Positions 1 through 9,008 are shown, numbered from the stretch's first letter. The stretch: 64,000 nucleotides of DNA from a virus (IMGVR_UViG_3300042988_001121:1-64000); one strand, 5' to 3'. Program-made: numbers and translations. The notes: a model not told the origin generated them from the sequence alone.

Positions 1-768
1 GGGCCTATATTTACGACCCCTACTTTGAATACGTCAGCCACCGCCGCAGAAACCACTACTTCGGGAAATATATTGCAGAGGAAGGATCAGCCCCCTGCAA
101 TGTATTTCGGTATGAACTACGGAAATATACCCCATGTCCGTTATGCTTTCAAACGCGCCCCCGGCTTCTTTGATGTGGTTTGTTATACGGGAACTGGAAA
201 TCCTGGGCTGGTTGTGCCGCATAGTCTATCGGCAATACCGGAATTGATTCTCATAAAAGCAAGGAAATTTGGTGGATCGGGTTGGGAATGGATAATTCTC
301 CACATGGAAACAGCCCGTTTTTCATTTTTAGATAATGCCGCCATGTCGCTTGGCGCTTCAACCATCGTAACCAGTAGAACAAGTAACTCTATTACTTTAG
401 CTTCTGATTCGCGATATAACACCACGACTGAATACGTCGCTTACCTTTTTGCCACACTCCCCGGAATCAGCAAAATAGGCAGCTACACCGGAAATGGCTC
501 AAGCCAAACCATCAATTGCGGTTTTACTACTGGTGCAAGGTTTGTATTAATCAAGCGCACGGACTCCACTGGTGACTGGTACGTGTGGGATACAGTGCGT
601 GGGTTGACTTCATCAACTGATCCACATCTGAGCATGAATTCAACAGCCGCAGAAGTCACTACAGATGATTCTGTTGACCCAGATACCTCTGGTTTCATTG
701 TGAACCAAGACGCATCGACTAACATCAACGTCAATGCTGGCACATATCTGTACCTCGCAATTGCATAA
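1..768 (+). CDS. Tail fibre/virion protein C-terminal part (DUF7483-like), truncated by window edge
   Basis: The reading frame is open from base 1, so this is the last 255 residues of a longer protein; the TTG at 25 is merely the first start-like codon inside the window. A phrase resembling FDVVCYTGTGNPG, followed by a buried ELILIKAR strand and a Trp-rich stretch, is the pattern of the DUF7483 beta-sandwich module found repeatedly in phage tail fibres and capsid-decorating proteins. A second copy of the same type seems to begin near ISKIGSYTGNGSS (about residue 160), so at least two modules are tandem here. It lies directly upstream of a fibre-assembly-like gene and a fibre gene, which supports a distal tail or fibre role. 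The exact function and host ligand cannot be read from the sequence. Confidence 0.7.
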   Translation, partial: GPIFTTPTLNTSATAAETTTSGNILQRKDQPPAMYFGMNYGNIPHVRYAFKRAPGFFDVVCYTGTGNPGLVVPHSLSAIPELILIKARKFGGSGWEWIILHMETARFSFLDNAAMSLGASTIVTSRTSNSITLASDSRYNTTTEYVAYLFATLPGISKIGSYTGNGSSQTINCGFTTGARFVLIKRTDSTGDWYVWDTVRGLTSSTDPHLSMNSTAAEVTTDDSVDPDTSGFIVNQDASTNINVNAGTYLYLAIA

Positions 769-776
769 GGAACCCT

Positions 777-1337
777 ATGCCATACATCAATACAAAAACT
801 AAAAAATATCCTCTCTCATTTCTTGACATTCAGCAAGAAAATCCAATGACAAGTTTCGATGCTACATCGATTCCTGCTGCTTATGCGTGGGTGTTCCCAA
901 CACCAACTCCGACATACGATTCTTTGCTGCAATATGTCGTTGAAGGTACTCCCAAGAAAACTACTGATAAGACATACGAACAGACTTGGCAAGTAGTTGA
1001 TAAGTATACCACACAAGAAGAAATTGATGCAGCAATCGCAGCAAATGAAAAGTCTAAACTTGATGCAATGGTGCGCGAAGTAACTCAGATGGTTCAGAAT
1101 AAGCTAGATGATTTTGCCAAGTCAAGAAACTATGATTCTATTTTATCGGCAGCAACCTATGCAACATCAGCTATTCCTAAATTTCAACAGGAAGGTCAGG
1201 ATGCCGTGAATGTACGCGATACCACATGGGCGTCTCTTTATAAGATTATGACCGATGTTATGACCGGTAAACGTGCTGTACCAACTATTGCCGATATTAT
1301 GGCAGAGTTGCCTGTCATGGAATGGACAAATAAATAA
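777..1337 (+). CDS. Tail-fibre assembly/chaperone-like protein
   Basis: A 186-residue protein beginning MPYINTKTKKYPLSF, with ATG preceded by an AAGGAA ribosome site. The N-terminal half has a short Pro/Tyr-rich segment (PTPTPTYDSLL), and the middle holds a YEQTWQVVDKYTTQEEIDA stretch. This layout is common in small proteins coded next to tail fibres, where the first part describes a residue-poor beta region and the rest is a helical 'DUF4376-like' tail. The remainder is charged and helical, without membrane segments. Its position between two fibre genes suggests a fibre chaperone or a small fibre subunit. This is inference from context plus the recognisable EEIDAAIA helix; no catalytic motif is visible. 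Confidence 0.5.
   Translation: MPYINTKTKKYPLSFLDIQQENPMTSFDATSIPAAYAWVFPTPTPTYDSLLQYVVEGTPKKTTDKTYEQTWQVVDKYTTQEEIDAAIAANEKSKLDAMVREVTQMVQNKLDDFAKSRNYDSILSAATYATSAIPKFQQEGQDAVNVRDTTWASLYKIMTDVMTGKRAVPTIADIMAELPVMEWTNK
1329..1336 (+). promoter_or_regulatory. Late-promoter-like motif AATAAATA
   Basis: AATAAATA ends 22 bp before the ATG of the fibre gene at 1359. It matches the NATAAATA -10 element used for T4 and cyanophage late transcription. It overlaps the end of the preceding gene, so chance is possible. Confidence 0.4.
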
Positions 1338-1358
1338 TAGATCAATATCGGGTAAGAC

Positions 1359-2933
1359 ATGGCAATCACACTATCACAATATCTTCAAGTCGGGGCTAAT
1401 GGTCCAATTGGTATAACCGCTGGCGGCACGGGCGGCACAACTGCTGCTTCGGCTCGTGCTTCGCTAGGTGCGGCAGCGGCAGGTGCTAACACCGACATTA
1501 CTTCATTGTCAAGTGGTGTTTGGGCACCTTTGTTGAAAGGGTCTGGGAGCACTTATTCTGCGGCAGGAACAAATTTAGCTACAGCCGCCCCTATTGTTTC
1601 AGATACTGTGGTAGTCACGAGTAGCAGCGCAAGTGCATATTGTTTAGCACTTCCTGCATTTACAGATGATTATAAGAGCCAAAAAATAACAGTATATAAT
1701 CAGACCGCGTTGCCAATAAATGTTTATGCACAGGGAACTGGAACTATAACCTTAACACATACAGGCACTGCCCCTTCATTTTATACGATTCCTGCGATGG
1801 CTTCTGCCGTTTTTGACAGTGGGATTAGTGGAGCGAATGACAATAGATGGATTGTATCGAGTGCACAAGTTACCGACCCATCCGCCTTGACAGCCGCTGT
1901 TCCTGCCAATAAAGGTGGTACTGGTCAGGTTTCGTATACAGTTGGTGATATTCTCTATGCGTCAGGAACCACAACAATCAGTAAATTGATTGCTGCATCA
2001 ACTGGTTTTGCATTGATTTCAAATGGAGTCGGTGTTGCTCCTAGTTGGGGTAAAATTGATCTAACCACAACTGTTAGTGGTACTTTGCCGGTTGCGAATG
2101 GTGGCACTGGTGTTACCACATCAACTGGTTCTGGTAATAATGTTCTCAGTTCAAGTCCTACCTTAACAACTCCTATTTTATCAGCGGCAACGAGTTCAAC
2201 GGCAGGTGCTATTGGTTATAGTACCGGTGTTCTGACATATGGCGACGGGTCTTCAACCATATCAATTGCTAACTTGACAGGCACTCAGACATTTAGCAAC
2301 AAAACATTAAGTACAGGATGCTCGTGGGCGGGTGGTTTGATTACTCCTACTTATGGCGGTACAGGTGCTAATTTATCTGGTGCTGCTGGTGGTGGGGTTG
2401 CTTACTTTTTTGGTGGACAAATTTCTGTTACTTCGGCGGGAACAGCGGGTCAGGTTCTTCAATCAAATGGTGCATCGGCTCCTAGTTGGGTAACAATCTC
2501 TGGCGGTGCAACGCTTTCGGATGATACCACAACCAATGCATCTTATTATCCTGTCTTTGCTACCGCAACATCAGGAACAATGTCTACTGCCAAGGTTGCA
2601 TCAACGAAACTGAATTTTAACCCTTCTACGGGCACATTGTCAAGTACACAATTCAATGCCACATCGGATTCTGATGTTAAGACCAATGTAGTTGCCGCAG
2701 AAGGTATTGCTATTGTCAATCAATTGAATGGCGTTGAGTTTGACTGGAAAGATGGTACAGGTCATTCGGCAGGTGTAATTGCTCAGGATGTTGAAACTGT
2801 TTTGCCATTCTTGGTTCAGACTGATCCTATTCATGGAAAGAGCGTCAACTATCTTGGAATCATTGCGTATCTTATTCAGTCGGTCAAGGAACTAGATGCA
2901 CGAGTGAAAGAATTGGAGAAATTGAATGGCTAA
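1359..2933 (+). CDS. Tail fibre with C-terminal S74 intramolecular chaperone
   Basis: A 524-residue fibre. The N-terminal half is a glycine/threonine/serine-rich shaft with the typical phage-fibre phrases AGGTGGTTAASARASLG and LPVANGGTGVTTSTG. The last ~90 residues form a Peptidase_S74 (endosialidase-type) chaperone: the cleavage and folding motif SDSDVKT places Ser436 and Lys441 with the S-x4-K spacing of the family, followed by GVEFDWKDGTGHSAGVIAQDVE and a C-terminal coiled coil (LIQSVKELDARVKELEKL). In this family the domain drives trimerisation and then autocleaves before the serine. The gene overlaps the next one by 8 bp, implying translational coupling to the first RCC1 protein. The receptor-binding portion is not identifiable. 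Confidence 0.85.
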   Translation: MAITLSQYLQVGANGPIGITAGGTGGTTAASARASLGAAAAGANTDITSLSSGVWAPLLKGSGSTYSAAGTNLATAAPIVSDTVVVTSSSASAYCLALPAFTDDYKSQKITVYNQTALPINVYAQGTGTITLTHTGTAPSFYTIPAMASAVFDSGISGANDNRWIVSSAQVTDPSALTAAVPANKGGTGQVSYTVGDILYASGTTTISKLIAASTGFALISNGVGVAPSWGKIDLTTTVSGTLPVANGGTGVTTSTGSGNNVLSSSPTLTTPILSAATSSTAGAIGYSTGVLTYGDGSSTISIANLTGTQTFSNKTLSTGCSWAGGLITPTYGGTGANLSGAAGGGVAYFFGGQISVTSAGTAGQVLQSNGASAPSWVTISGGATLSDDTTTNASYYPVFATATSGTMSTAKVASTKLNFNPSTGTLSSTQFNATSDSDVKTNVVAAEGIAIVNQLNGVEFDWKDGTGHSAGVIAQDVETVLPFLVQTDPIHGKSVNYLGIIAYLIQSVKELDARVKELEKLNG

Positions 2934-4080
2934 TTTTCTATATAGCGGAACCAGTGGAACGCTAGAGGAAAAATATGTTACGTTCGATGAAATGGGGTTT
3001 GATTCTCCATCTAATTCTGCTGGATCGTTATGGGGTTGGGGAGACAATACAGATGGTCAATTAGGTCTTAACAATGTGACAAATGTAAGTTCTCCTGTTC
3101 AGATCGGTTCATTGACTGACTGGAAACAGGTGTCGATGGGAGGATATCATACAACAGCAATCAAAACAGATGGCACTCTTTGGAGCTGTGGAAATAATTT
3201 ATATGGTCAATTAGGACTCAATGACACGACTAAAAGAAGTTCACCCGTTCAAATAGGATCGTTGACTAATTGGAAATTAGTCAGTTGCGGAAGGTATCAT
3301 ACAACAGCAATTAAAACAGATGGCACGCTCTGGGTTTGGGGATATAACAACCAAGGACAATTAGGGCTTAACAATGTGACAAATATAAGTTCTCCTGTTC
3401 AAGTAGGTACAATGACTGACTGGAAAACATTGACTGGGAATTTGTATAATACGTTTTCTGTTAAGAACGATGGTTCATTGTGGGGTTGGGGCGGCAATAT
3501 TTTCGGTCAATTAGGACTTAATGACTATATATATAGAAGTTCACCGGTTCAAATAGGATCGTTGACTAATTGGAAACAAGTATCTATGTCAAGTGTCTTC
3601 TCTGTTGCCGCAATAAAGACAGATGGTTCATTGTGGGGGTGGGGGACAAATACTAACGGTCAAATTGGCTTAGGTAATACAACAGAATATTCTTCTCCTG
3701 TTCAAGTCGGAACGATGACTAACTGGAAAACATTGTCAACCGGTGGCGTTGCTAACGTTCTTGCTACAAAGACAGATGGTTCATTGTGGGCATGGGGTTA
3801 TAACTATGGTGGTCTTGGTCTAGGTGATAGCCTTGCCAGAAGCTCTCCTATTCAAGTCGGATCATTGACTAATTGGAAATCTGTTTCTTGTAGTACTTCA
3901 CAAGGTTCTTCCTTTGCTGTTAAAACAGATGGCACTCTCTGGGCTTTTGGGCAAAATGCCTCTAAAAATCTAGGACTCGGCGATAACGTCAGTAATTCTT
4001 CTCCTGTGCAAATCGGAACATCAACTGGATGGAAATCGGTTTCTACTGGATACACTTCTGCCATTGCAATCAAATACTAA
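2926..4080 (+). CDS. RCC1-type seven-bladed beta-propeller protein 1 (putative receptor-binding tail protein)
   Basis: A 384-residue protein. After a ~36-residue N-terminal leader it consists of seven tandem ~50-residue units, each starting with (S/T)LWxWGxNxxGQLGL and continuing SSPVQIGSLTNWKxVS...IKTDG. This is the RCC1 blade signature, and seven units make one closed propeller with nothing left over. No membrane segment or signal peptide is present. It starts inside the end of the fibre gene (GAATGGCTAAT), so the two are co-translated. RCC1 propellers in general bind proteins or glycans; a receptor-binding tip role is inferred from position. The protein differs from the two later RCC1 genes mainly at the blade loop positions, for example around YHTT. 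Confidence 0.8.
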   Translation: MANFLYSGTSGTLEEKYVTFDEMGFDSPSNSAGSLWGWGDNTDGQLGLNNVTNVSSPVQIGSLTDWKQVSMGGYHTTAIKTDGTLWSCGNNLYGQLGLNDTTKRSSPVQIGSLTNWKLVSCGRYHTTAIKTDGTLWVWGYNNQGQLGLNNVTNISSPVQVGTMTDWKTLTGNLYNTFSVKNDGSLWGWGGNIFGQLGLNDYIYRSSPVQIGSLTNWKQVSMSSVFSVAAIKTDGSLWGWGTNTNGQIGLGNTTEYSSPVQVGTMTNWKTLSTGGVANVLATKTDGSLWAWGYNYGGLGLGDSLARSSPIQVGSLTNWKSVSCSTSQGSSFAVKTDGTLWAFGQNASKNLGLGDNVSNSSPVQIGTSTGWKSVSTGYTSAIAIKY

Positions 4081-4089
4081 AGAAAAAAT

Positions 4090-4731
4090 ATGTACGCACT
4101 AATTCATAACAATCAAATTCAAGTTGGTCCTCGTCAATGGTCATATTCTTTCTTCAAGGAATATCTGGTTGAAGAAGGATTGGATTTTTCGGCGCTAACT
4201 GTTCGTGAGCAACCAACAGGTATTCACACATCAACTTATAGAATTGTTCCTGTAACAATTACAAAACACGCGAACGTTGAACCCATTTACGAACAACCTT
4301 CTGGTCCGTTTTGGACAATCTACGAAGATCGTGTTGAGGGTGAATACAAATCGGCTCCTGTTTCTATTGATGCAGTCAAATCTATTCTGAAGCAAAAAGC
4401 AGCAGAAGAAAGATATAAGAAAGAAACCTCAGGAACCAAGGCAATTATCAGTGTCGGAGAAGTTAATCTATATACTGATCGTGATACTCGCAAGACTTAT
4501 CTAGAGGCGTTGCAATTGATTCCTGACGATGTTTCTACATTCAATTTCAAATTCAGTAATGGATTCTTTCCGGTCAATAAAGGCGATCTGACTTTGATTG
4601 TTTCAACAATTGTTACTCATGTTCAGGCTGCATTTGATTGGGAAGCTGGTATTGTAGCTGCTATTGATTCTGCTACTACTATTGCTGAATTGAAGGCAAT
4701 TGTTATTGAGGAAAAGAAGAATGCCATCTAA
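4090..4731 (+). CDS. DUF4376-like tail fibre assembly protein
   Basis: A 213-residue protein of the type usually found beside fibre genes. The N-terminal ~90 residues hold a beta-rich segment (YALIHNNQIQVGPRQWSY, then FFKEYLVEEG). The C-terminal half contains the helix-strand pattern of DUF4376, with KAIISVGEVNLYTDRDTR and a final IAELKAIVIEEKKNAI helix. Known relatives are annotated as fibre chaperones or adhesin-assembly proteins; the precise job is inferred. The last 11 bp overlap the next RCC1 gene, whose GAGGA ribosome site is inside this gene's 3' end, so it is likely translated together with that propeller protein. Confidence 0.6.
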   Translation: MYALIHNNQIQVGPRQWSYSFFKEYLVEEGLDFSALTVREQPTGIHTSTYRIVPVTITKHANVEPIYEQPSGPFWTIYEDRVEGEYKSAPVSIDAVKSILKQKAAEERYKKETSGTKAIISVGEVNLYTDRDTRKTYLEALQLIPDDVSTFNFKFSNGFFPVNKGDLTLIVSTIVTHVQAAFDWEAGIVAAIDSATTIAELKAIVIEEKKNAI

Positions 4732-5923
4732 TTTGACTGGTTTCCGGGAGAATGGGGTTGATATCAGTGACCTTTATTTGAATGGCTCGGGTATCAATGG
4801 AACCGATGATCGTGGTCAGGTTTATGATTATTTGACTGATACTGGTAAGATAAATTATGAAACCGGTTCATTATGGAGTTGGGGTTGGAATGCATACGGA
4901 AATTTAGGACTAAACGACATTATAGATAGAAGTTCTCCTGTTCAAGTCGGTTCATTAACTAATTGGAAACAAATAACATCTTCATCTTCTGCTGGTCATT
5001 ACCTTTCTACCGCGATCAAAACAGACGGAACTCTTTGGAGTTGGGGCAAAAATCAATTTGGCGAATTGGGACTCAACGACACGACTAACCGAAACTCTCC
5101 TGTTCAAGTCGGTTCATTGACTAATTGGAAACAAGTGTCTACCGGGGGGTTTTTTTCTTTTGCGATCAAAACAGACGGAACTCTTTGGAGTTGGGGTAAG
5201 AACGATGTTGGTCAATTAGGACTCAATAACCAAACGAATATAAGCTCTCCTGTTCAAGTTGGTTCATTAACTAATTGGAAATTGGTTTCTTGTGGTGCAT
5301 ATCATCAATCGTTTATTGACAATTACGGGCAGTTGTGGAGTTGTGGAAATAATTTATACGGTCAATTAGGACTCAATAACCAAACGAATATAAGCTCTCC
5401 TGTTCAAGTTGGTTCATTAACTAATTGGAAATTGGTTTCTTGTGGAGACAGACACACAACAGCAATCAAAACAGACGGAACTCTTTGGAGTTGGGGTTGG
5501 AATGCGGTTGGTCAATTAGGTCTTAATGACACGGCATATAGAAGTTCACCTGTTCAAGTCGGAACAATGGCTAACTGGAAATCGGTTTTTTCTGGTGAGT
5601 TTATAACATTTGCCACAAAGACAGACGGATCATTGTGGGGATGGGGATATAATCTATACGGTCAATTGGGACTCAATGACACTACCGACAGAAGCTCTCC
5701 TGTTCAAGTTGGTTCTTTAACTAATTGGAAATCTGTCGCTGCGGGGCAATCTGTTGTATATGTAAAAAATGACGGGACACTATGGAGTGCTGGTAATAAT
5801 GCGCATGGTCAATTGGGGCTAGGTGATAATTCTCATAGAAGCTCTCCTGTTCAAGTTGGTTCGTTGACTAATTGGAAACTAATTTCAGGCGGTTCTATGG
5901 CGATAATTTCCACGAAAGGTTAA
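4721..5923 (+). CDS. RCC1-type seven-bladed beta-propeller protein 2
   Basis: The start at 4721 (MPSNLTGFRENG) is chosen because GAGGA lies 8 bp upstream; an upstream TTG at 4700 lacks support. The 400-residue protein has an N-terminal anchor (GFRENGVDISDLYLNGSG) and then seven RCC1 units beginning SLWSWG, TLWSWG (twice), QLWSCG, TLWSWG, SLWGWG and TLWSAG. Units 4 and 5 repeat almost exact DNA (NNQTNISSPVQVGSLTNWK occurs twice), pointing to recent unit duplication or conversion. The N-terminus resembles that of the third RCC1 protein (GFQINGVDTDTIFL), suggesting both plug into the same virion attachment point. Function as an alternative receptor-binding head is inference. Confidence 0.8.
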   Translation: MPSNLTGFRENGVDISDLYLNGSGINGTDDRGQVYDYLTDTGKINYETGSLWSWGWNAYGNLGLNDIIDRSSPVQVGSLTNWKQITSSSSAGHYLSTAIKTDGTLWSWGKNQFGELGLNDTTNRNSPVQVGSLTNWKQVSTGGFFSFAIKTDGTLWSWGKNDVGQLGLNNQTNISSPVQVGSLTNWKLVSCGAYHQSFIDNYGQLWSCGNNLYGQLGLNNQTNISSPVQVGSLTNWKLVSCGDRHTTAIKTDGTLWSWGWNAVGQLGLNDTAYRSSPVQVGTMANWKSVFSGEFITFATKTDGSLWGWGYNLYGQLGLNDTTDRSSPVQVGSLTNWKSVAAGQSVVYVKNDGTLWSAGNNAHGQLGLGDNSHRSSPVQVGSLTNWKLISGGSMAIISTKG

Positions 5924-5953
5924 ATACCATCCCACAAACAAACAATTTTCATT

Positions 5954-6511
5954 ATGAAAAAACTGAATCTAGGATCGGGGTACAAAAGATACCCCGATTT
6001 TATTAACATCGATCAAGATCATCATTGTAATCCCGATATTGTAACTGATCTAGAATCCCCGAATTGTCTCTCCATGATACCCGATGATTCGGTCGAGATA
6101 ATTCTTGCACATCACATTCTTGAACATATCGGAAGTAATTATATTCCGCTGCTCAAAGAATTATATCGAGTCGCCAAACACAAAGCAATTATTGATATAC
6201 GGGTTCCTCATCCGAATCATGAAATATTCTTGAATGACCCGACTCATAAAAGACCAATTACGGTTGAAGGTCTAAGATTGTTCTCAAAACAATATAACCT
6301 ACAAGAAATTCAAAGAGGCGGAAGTTCATCGACACTCGGAATCATGAATGACATTGATTTTGAGATTGTTCACTTTGATTACATTCATGATCCATATTAC
6401 GACAACATCAAGACAACTGCAACACCCGAGCAATTGGAAAGAATATTTCGTTCAGAAATAAATACGACTCTTGAAATTCACGTTGTTCTAACTGTTATTA
6501 AAAATGTTTGA
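5954..6511 (+). CDS. SAM-dependent methyltransferase
   Basis: A 185-residue class I methyltransferase of the compact type (Methyltransf_11-like). Motif I is KKLNLGSGYKRYPDFINID, where the LNLGSG loop binds S-adenosylmethionine and the aspartate ends strand 2. The acidic VTDLE follows, and the motif IV region is SVEIILAHHILEHI, with the typical 'HILEH' helix. Substrate is not evident. It sits between two RCC1 genes and overlaps the glycosyltransferase-like gene by 8 bp, so methylation of a sugar or of a tail protein is a reasonable guess. Such small methyltransferases also occur in bacterial polysaccharide clusters, a likely source of transfer. Confidence 0.8.
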   Translation: MKKLNLGSGYKRYPDFINIDQDHHCNPDIVTDLESPNCLSMIPDDSVEIILAHHILEHIGSNYIPLLKELYRVAKHKAIIDIRVPHPNHEIFLNDPTHKRPITVEGLRLFSKQYNLQEIQRGGSSSTLGIMNDIDFEIVHFDYIHDPYYDNIKTTATPEQLERIFRSEINTTLEIHVVLTVIKNV

Positions 6512-7829
6512 TTACCAAAATTCATCTATTATGCAAGCCGCCTTTGCTGCAAAGAGCATTGGTAGATCGATGGACATGTATGCGCCATTGAAAACGATTG
6601 CTCAGTATATCTATGCAATCGATAAGCTAGACGAGATTGCCTATATTCAAAATGAATTGAAGGATTACGAGGGTTCAGTTGCGACTCTCAACAAGATGGC
6701 ATCCATTTCGATGAATAATCAGGAAAAATATTCGATTAGAGCCAATCTTGCGAAGATGTACAATCATCTGAATAAACCAGAAGAATCGCTTGCTGAGTCA
6801 CAATTGAATGATATGGTGTCAAATGGTAATGACCTAGACACATGGATGGAAATGGCGTTCAGCTATTATCTGTTAGGTCAATATAATAAGTCCGAAGAAA
6901 TGATGCGCAAGATTTCTTGTATTGATAATATCTCGGATGAATTAAGAGGTCGAGTTGAATACAACCTAGGCTCCTATGATATTGAGCATGGCGAGTTCAA
7001 GAAAGGAATTCGTGGCTTCATTGATGTTGGACATAAGATCGGTATTTGGCATCCGAAGGGCATTGATGGTGTTCCTACATGGAAGGGCGAAACCGATAAA
7101 CAATTCATTGTCATTCATGGCGAAGGCGGTATCGGTGACGAATTGATCAACTTTCGTTTCACCAATAATATCAAGTCAATGGGATTGACTCCTATCTGGA
7201 TTACTAATCACAAAGAACTGGTTCCTGTGTTTGAGCGCCATGACGTGAAGACGATAATGAATCATCAAATTGATAAAGAGAATTCGTATCAGATCAATGC
7301 AATGTACTTACCAATTGTACTAGACCTTGATGCAGATCAGTTATGGAGTGGCGCTTATTTGATTCCTTGTTCCGAACATGTTGCCAAGTGGCGTGATATA
7401 TTACCGAGCGGTAGAAAGATCGGTGTCAAGTGGAGTGGCAATCCTGCCTATGAACAGGACCTACATCGAGGGCTGACAACCGATTTTATTGATGCATTGG
7501 AATTCGATGCAGTGAAGGTGAATCTTCAGATCGATGCGTTGAAGGATCATTATTTCTCGGTTCCAATAAATAGTATTGAAGACACATTGGCAATCTTATC
7601 GCTTGTTGATGTTACGGTTACTTCATGCACATCGGTTGCTCACATGGCAGGGGCAATTGGTTCAAAAGTTATTGTATGCCCTCCTATTGCTTGCTACTAT
7701 GTATGGCTAGGGCGGAATGATGGATACAGTAACTGGTACGGCAAAAACACAATGGTGGTTCGACAGACGAAACACAATAATCGTGATGATGTTTTGGTGA
7801 AGGTTAACGAATTACTGAGTAAGGTTTAA
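6504..7829 (+). CDS. TPR-repeat protein with GT9-like glycosyltransferase C-terminal half
   Basis: A 441-residue protein. Residues ~1-190 form helical hairpins that read as tetratricopeptide repeats (YEGSVATLNKMASIS, YNKSEEMMRKIS). The C-terminal half follows a GT-B glycosyltransferase pattern: FIVIHGEGGIGDELINFRF resembles the ADP-heptose glycosyltransferase (GT9) N-domain loop, RKIGVKWSGNPAYEQD the central G-W/SGNP strand, and VDVTVTSCTSVAHMAGAIG the donor-site DLVITxDTxxxHLAGA motif with the canonical aspartate replaced by a serine/cysteine. TPR plus GT-B fusions transfer sugars to proteins or polysaccharides in many bacteria. Overlap with the methyltransferase and the neighbouring RCC1 genes suggests a role in glycosylating the tail or a surface polymer. 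The donor-site variation makes activity uncertain. Confidence 0.65.
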   Translation: MFDYQNSSIMQAAFAAKSIGRSMDMYAPLKTIAQYIYAIDKLDEIAYIQNELKDYEGSVATLNKMASISMNNQEKYSIRANLAKMYNHLNKPEESLAESQLNDMVSNGNDLDTWMEMAFSYYLLGQYNKSEEMMRKISCIDNISDELRGRVEYNLGSYDIEHGEFKKGIRGFIDVGHKIGIWHPKGIDGVPTWKGETDKQFIVIHGEGGIGDELINFRFTNNIKSMGLTPIWITNHKELVPVFERHDVKTIMNHQIDKENSYQINAMYLPIVLDLDADQLWSGAYLIPCSEHVAKWRDILPSGRKIGVKWSGNPAYEQDLHRGLTTDFIDALEFDAVKVNLQIDALKDHYFSVPINSIEDTLAILSLVDVTVTSCTSVAHMAGAIGSKVIVCPPIACYYVWLGRNDGYSNWYGKNTMVVRQTKHNNRDDVLVKVNELLSKV

Positions 7830-7832
7830 TAT

Positions 7833-8978
7833 ATGGCAAGCGGGTTTCAGATTAACGGAGTTGATACCGATACAATTTTTCTTAATCGTTCGGATACGAT
7901 TTTGGATAGTGTTTCTGTGCCCGGTAAGTTGTGGAGTTGGGGGAAAAATTCATACTACGGTCAATTGGGACTCAATGACACTATCAACAGAAGCTCACCT
8001 GTTCAAGTTGGAGTATTGACTAATTGGAAACAAATCGGTGGCGGTAACGATTCCCTAATTGCAATTAAAACAGACGGTACACTTTGGAATTGGGGTTATA
8101 ATTCACATGGTCAATTAGGACTAGGGGATATTTCTCATAGAAGCTCTCCTGTTCAAGTCGGTACGTTGACTAATTGGAAACTAATTTCACAACATGCATC
8201 TCAATATAGCAGAATATCAATCAAAACAGATGGAACTCTTTGGAGTTGGGGATATAATAATAACGGCGAGCTAGGGTTAAATGATGTAAACCACAGAAGT
8301 TCTCCTGTTCAAGTTGGTTCATTGACTAACTGGAAATATATCAGTTCGGTTAATCACGCAATTGCGATTAAAACAGATGGAACTCTTTGGAGTTGGGGAT
8401 ATAATCCATATGGTCAATTAGGACTAGGGGATATTTCTCATAGAAGCTCTCCTGTTCAAGTCGGTACGTTGACTAATTGGAAATCGGTTTCTTGCGGTGC
8501 TAATCACAACGCAGTGATTAAAACAGATGGAACTCTTTGGAGTTGGGGGCAAAATACATACGGAAGTTTGGGTCTAAACGATACCTCGCCAAGAAGCTCT
8601 CCTGTTCAGGTTGGTTCATTGACTAATTGGAAATCAGTTTCTTGTGGAAACTACCATGTTCTTGCGATTAAAACAGATGGTACATTGTGGAGTTGGGGTA
8701 TTAATGGCAACGGGCAATTGGGGCTAAATGACTTAACCTATAGAAGCTCTCCTGTTCAAGTCGGTACGTTGACTAATTGGAAATCGGTTTCTTGCGGTGA
8801 TGCACATACTACCGCAATTAAAACAGATGGAACTCTTTGGAGTTGGGGAACGCACAACAATGGTCAATTAGGTCTTAATGGAACGACACAAGTAAGCTCT
8901 CCTGTTCAAGTTGGTTCATTGACTAATTGGAAATCTGTTGCAGGTAGTTTCAGAGCATCTTTAGCAATCTCATCATAA
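7833..8978 (+). CDS. RCC1-type seven-bladed beta-propeller protein 3
   Basis: A 381-residue protein starting MASGFQINGVDTDTIF. It has seven RCC1 blades (KLWSWG, TLWNWG, then five TLWSWG), each ~51 residues with SSPVQVG(S/T)LTNWK and AIKTDG at fixed places. Variation is concentrated in short segments between the tryptophan strand and SSPVQVG, and just before AIKTDG, which would be exposed loops on one propeller face. The whole-gene DNA is a direct-repeat array of ~153-bp units, so recombination between blades or between the three genes is easily imagined. Together with the genes at 2926 and 4721 it makes a family of three. A late-type promoter lies at its end, ahead of the sulfotransferases. 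Confidence 0.8.
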   Translation: MASGFQINGVDTDTIFLNRSDTILDSVSVPGKLWSWGKNSYYGQLGLNDTINRSSPVQVGVLTNWKQIGGGNDSLIAIKTDGTLWNWGYNSHGQLGLGDISHRSSPVQVGTLTNWKLISQHASQYSRISIKTDGTLWSWGYNNNGELGLNDVNHRSSPVQVGSLTNWKYISSVNHAIAIKTDGTLWSWGYNPYGQLGLGDISHRSSPVQVGTLTNWKSVSCGANHNAVIKTDGTLWSWGQNTYGSLGLNDTSPRSSPVQVGSLTNWKSVSCGNYHVLAIKTDGTLWSWGINGNGQLGLNDLTYRSSPVQVGTLTNWKSVSCGDAHTTAIKTDGTLWSWGTHNNGQLGLNGTTQVSSPVQVGSLTNWKSVAGSFRASLAISS

Positions 8979-8981
8979 ATA
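8974..8981 (+). promoter_or_regulatory. Late promoter CATAAATA
   Basis: CATAAATA 28 bp before the GTG of the first sulfotransferase. It is a good match to the T4/cyanophage late element NATAAATA and lies across the end of the RCC1 gene, implying separate late expression of the sulfotransferase block. Confidence 0.6.
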
Positions 8982-9008
8982 CCAATCCAGCAATCTTTAT
9001 TATTCAAA

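Noticed and set aside
2926-8978. Eukaryotic contamination because of RCC1 repeats
   Set aside because: The genes overlap phage genes by a few bases, have bacterial ribosome sites and phage-like N-termini.
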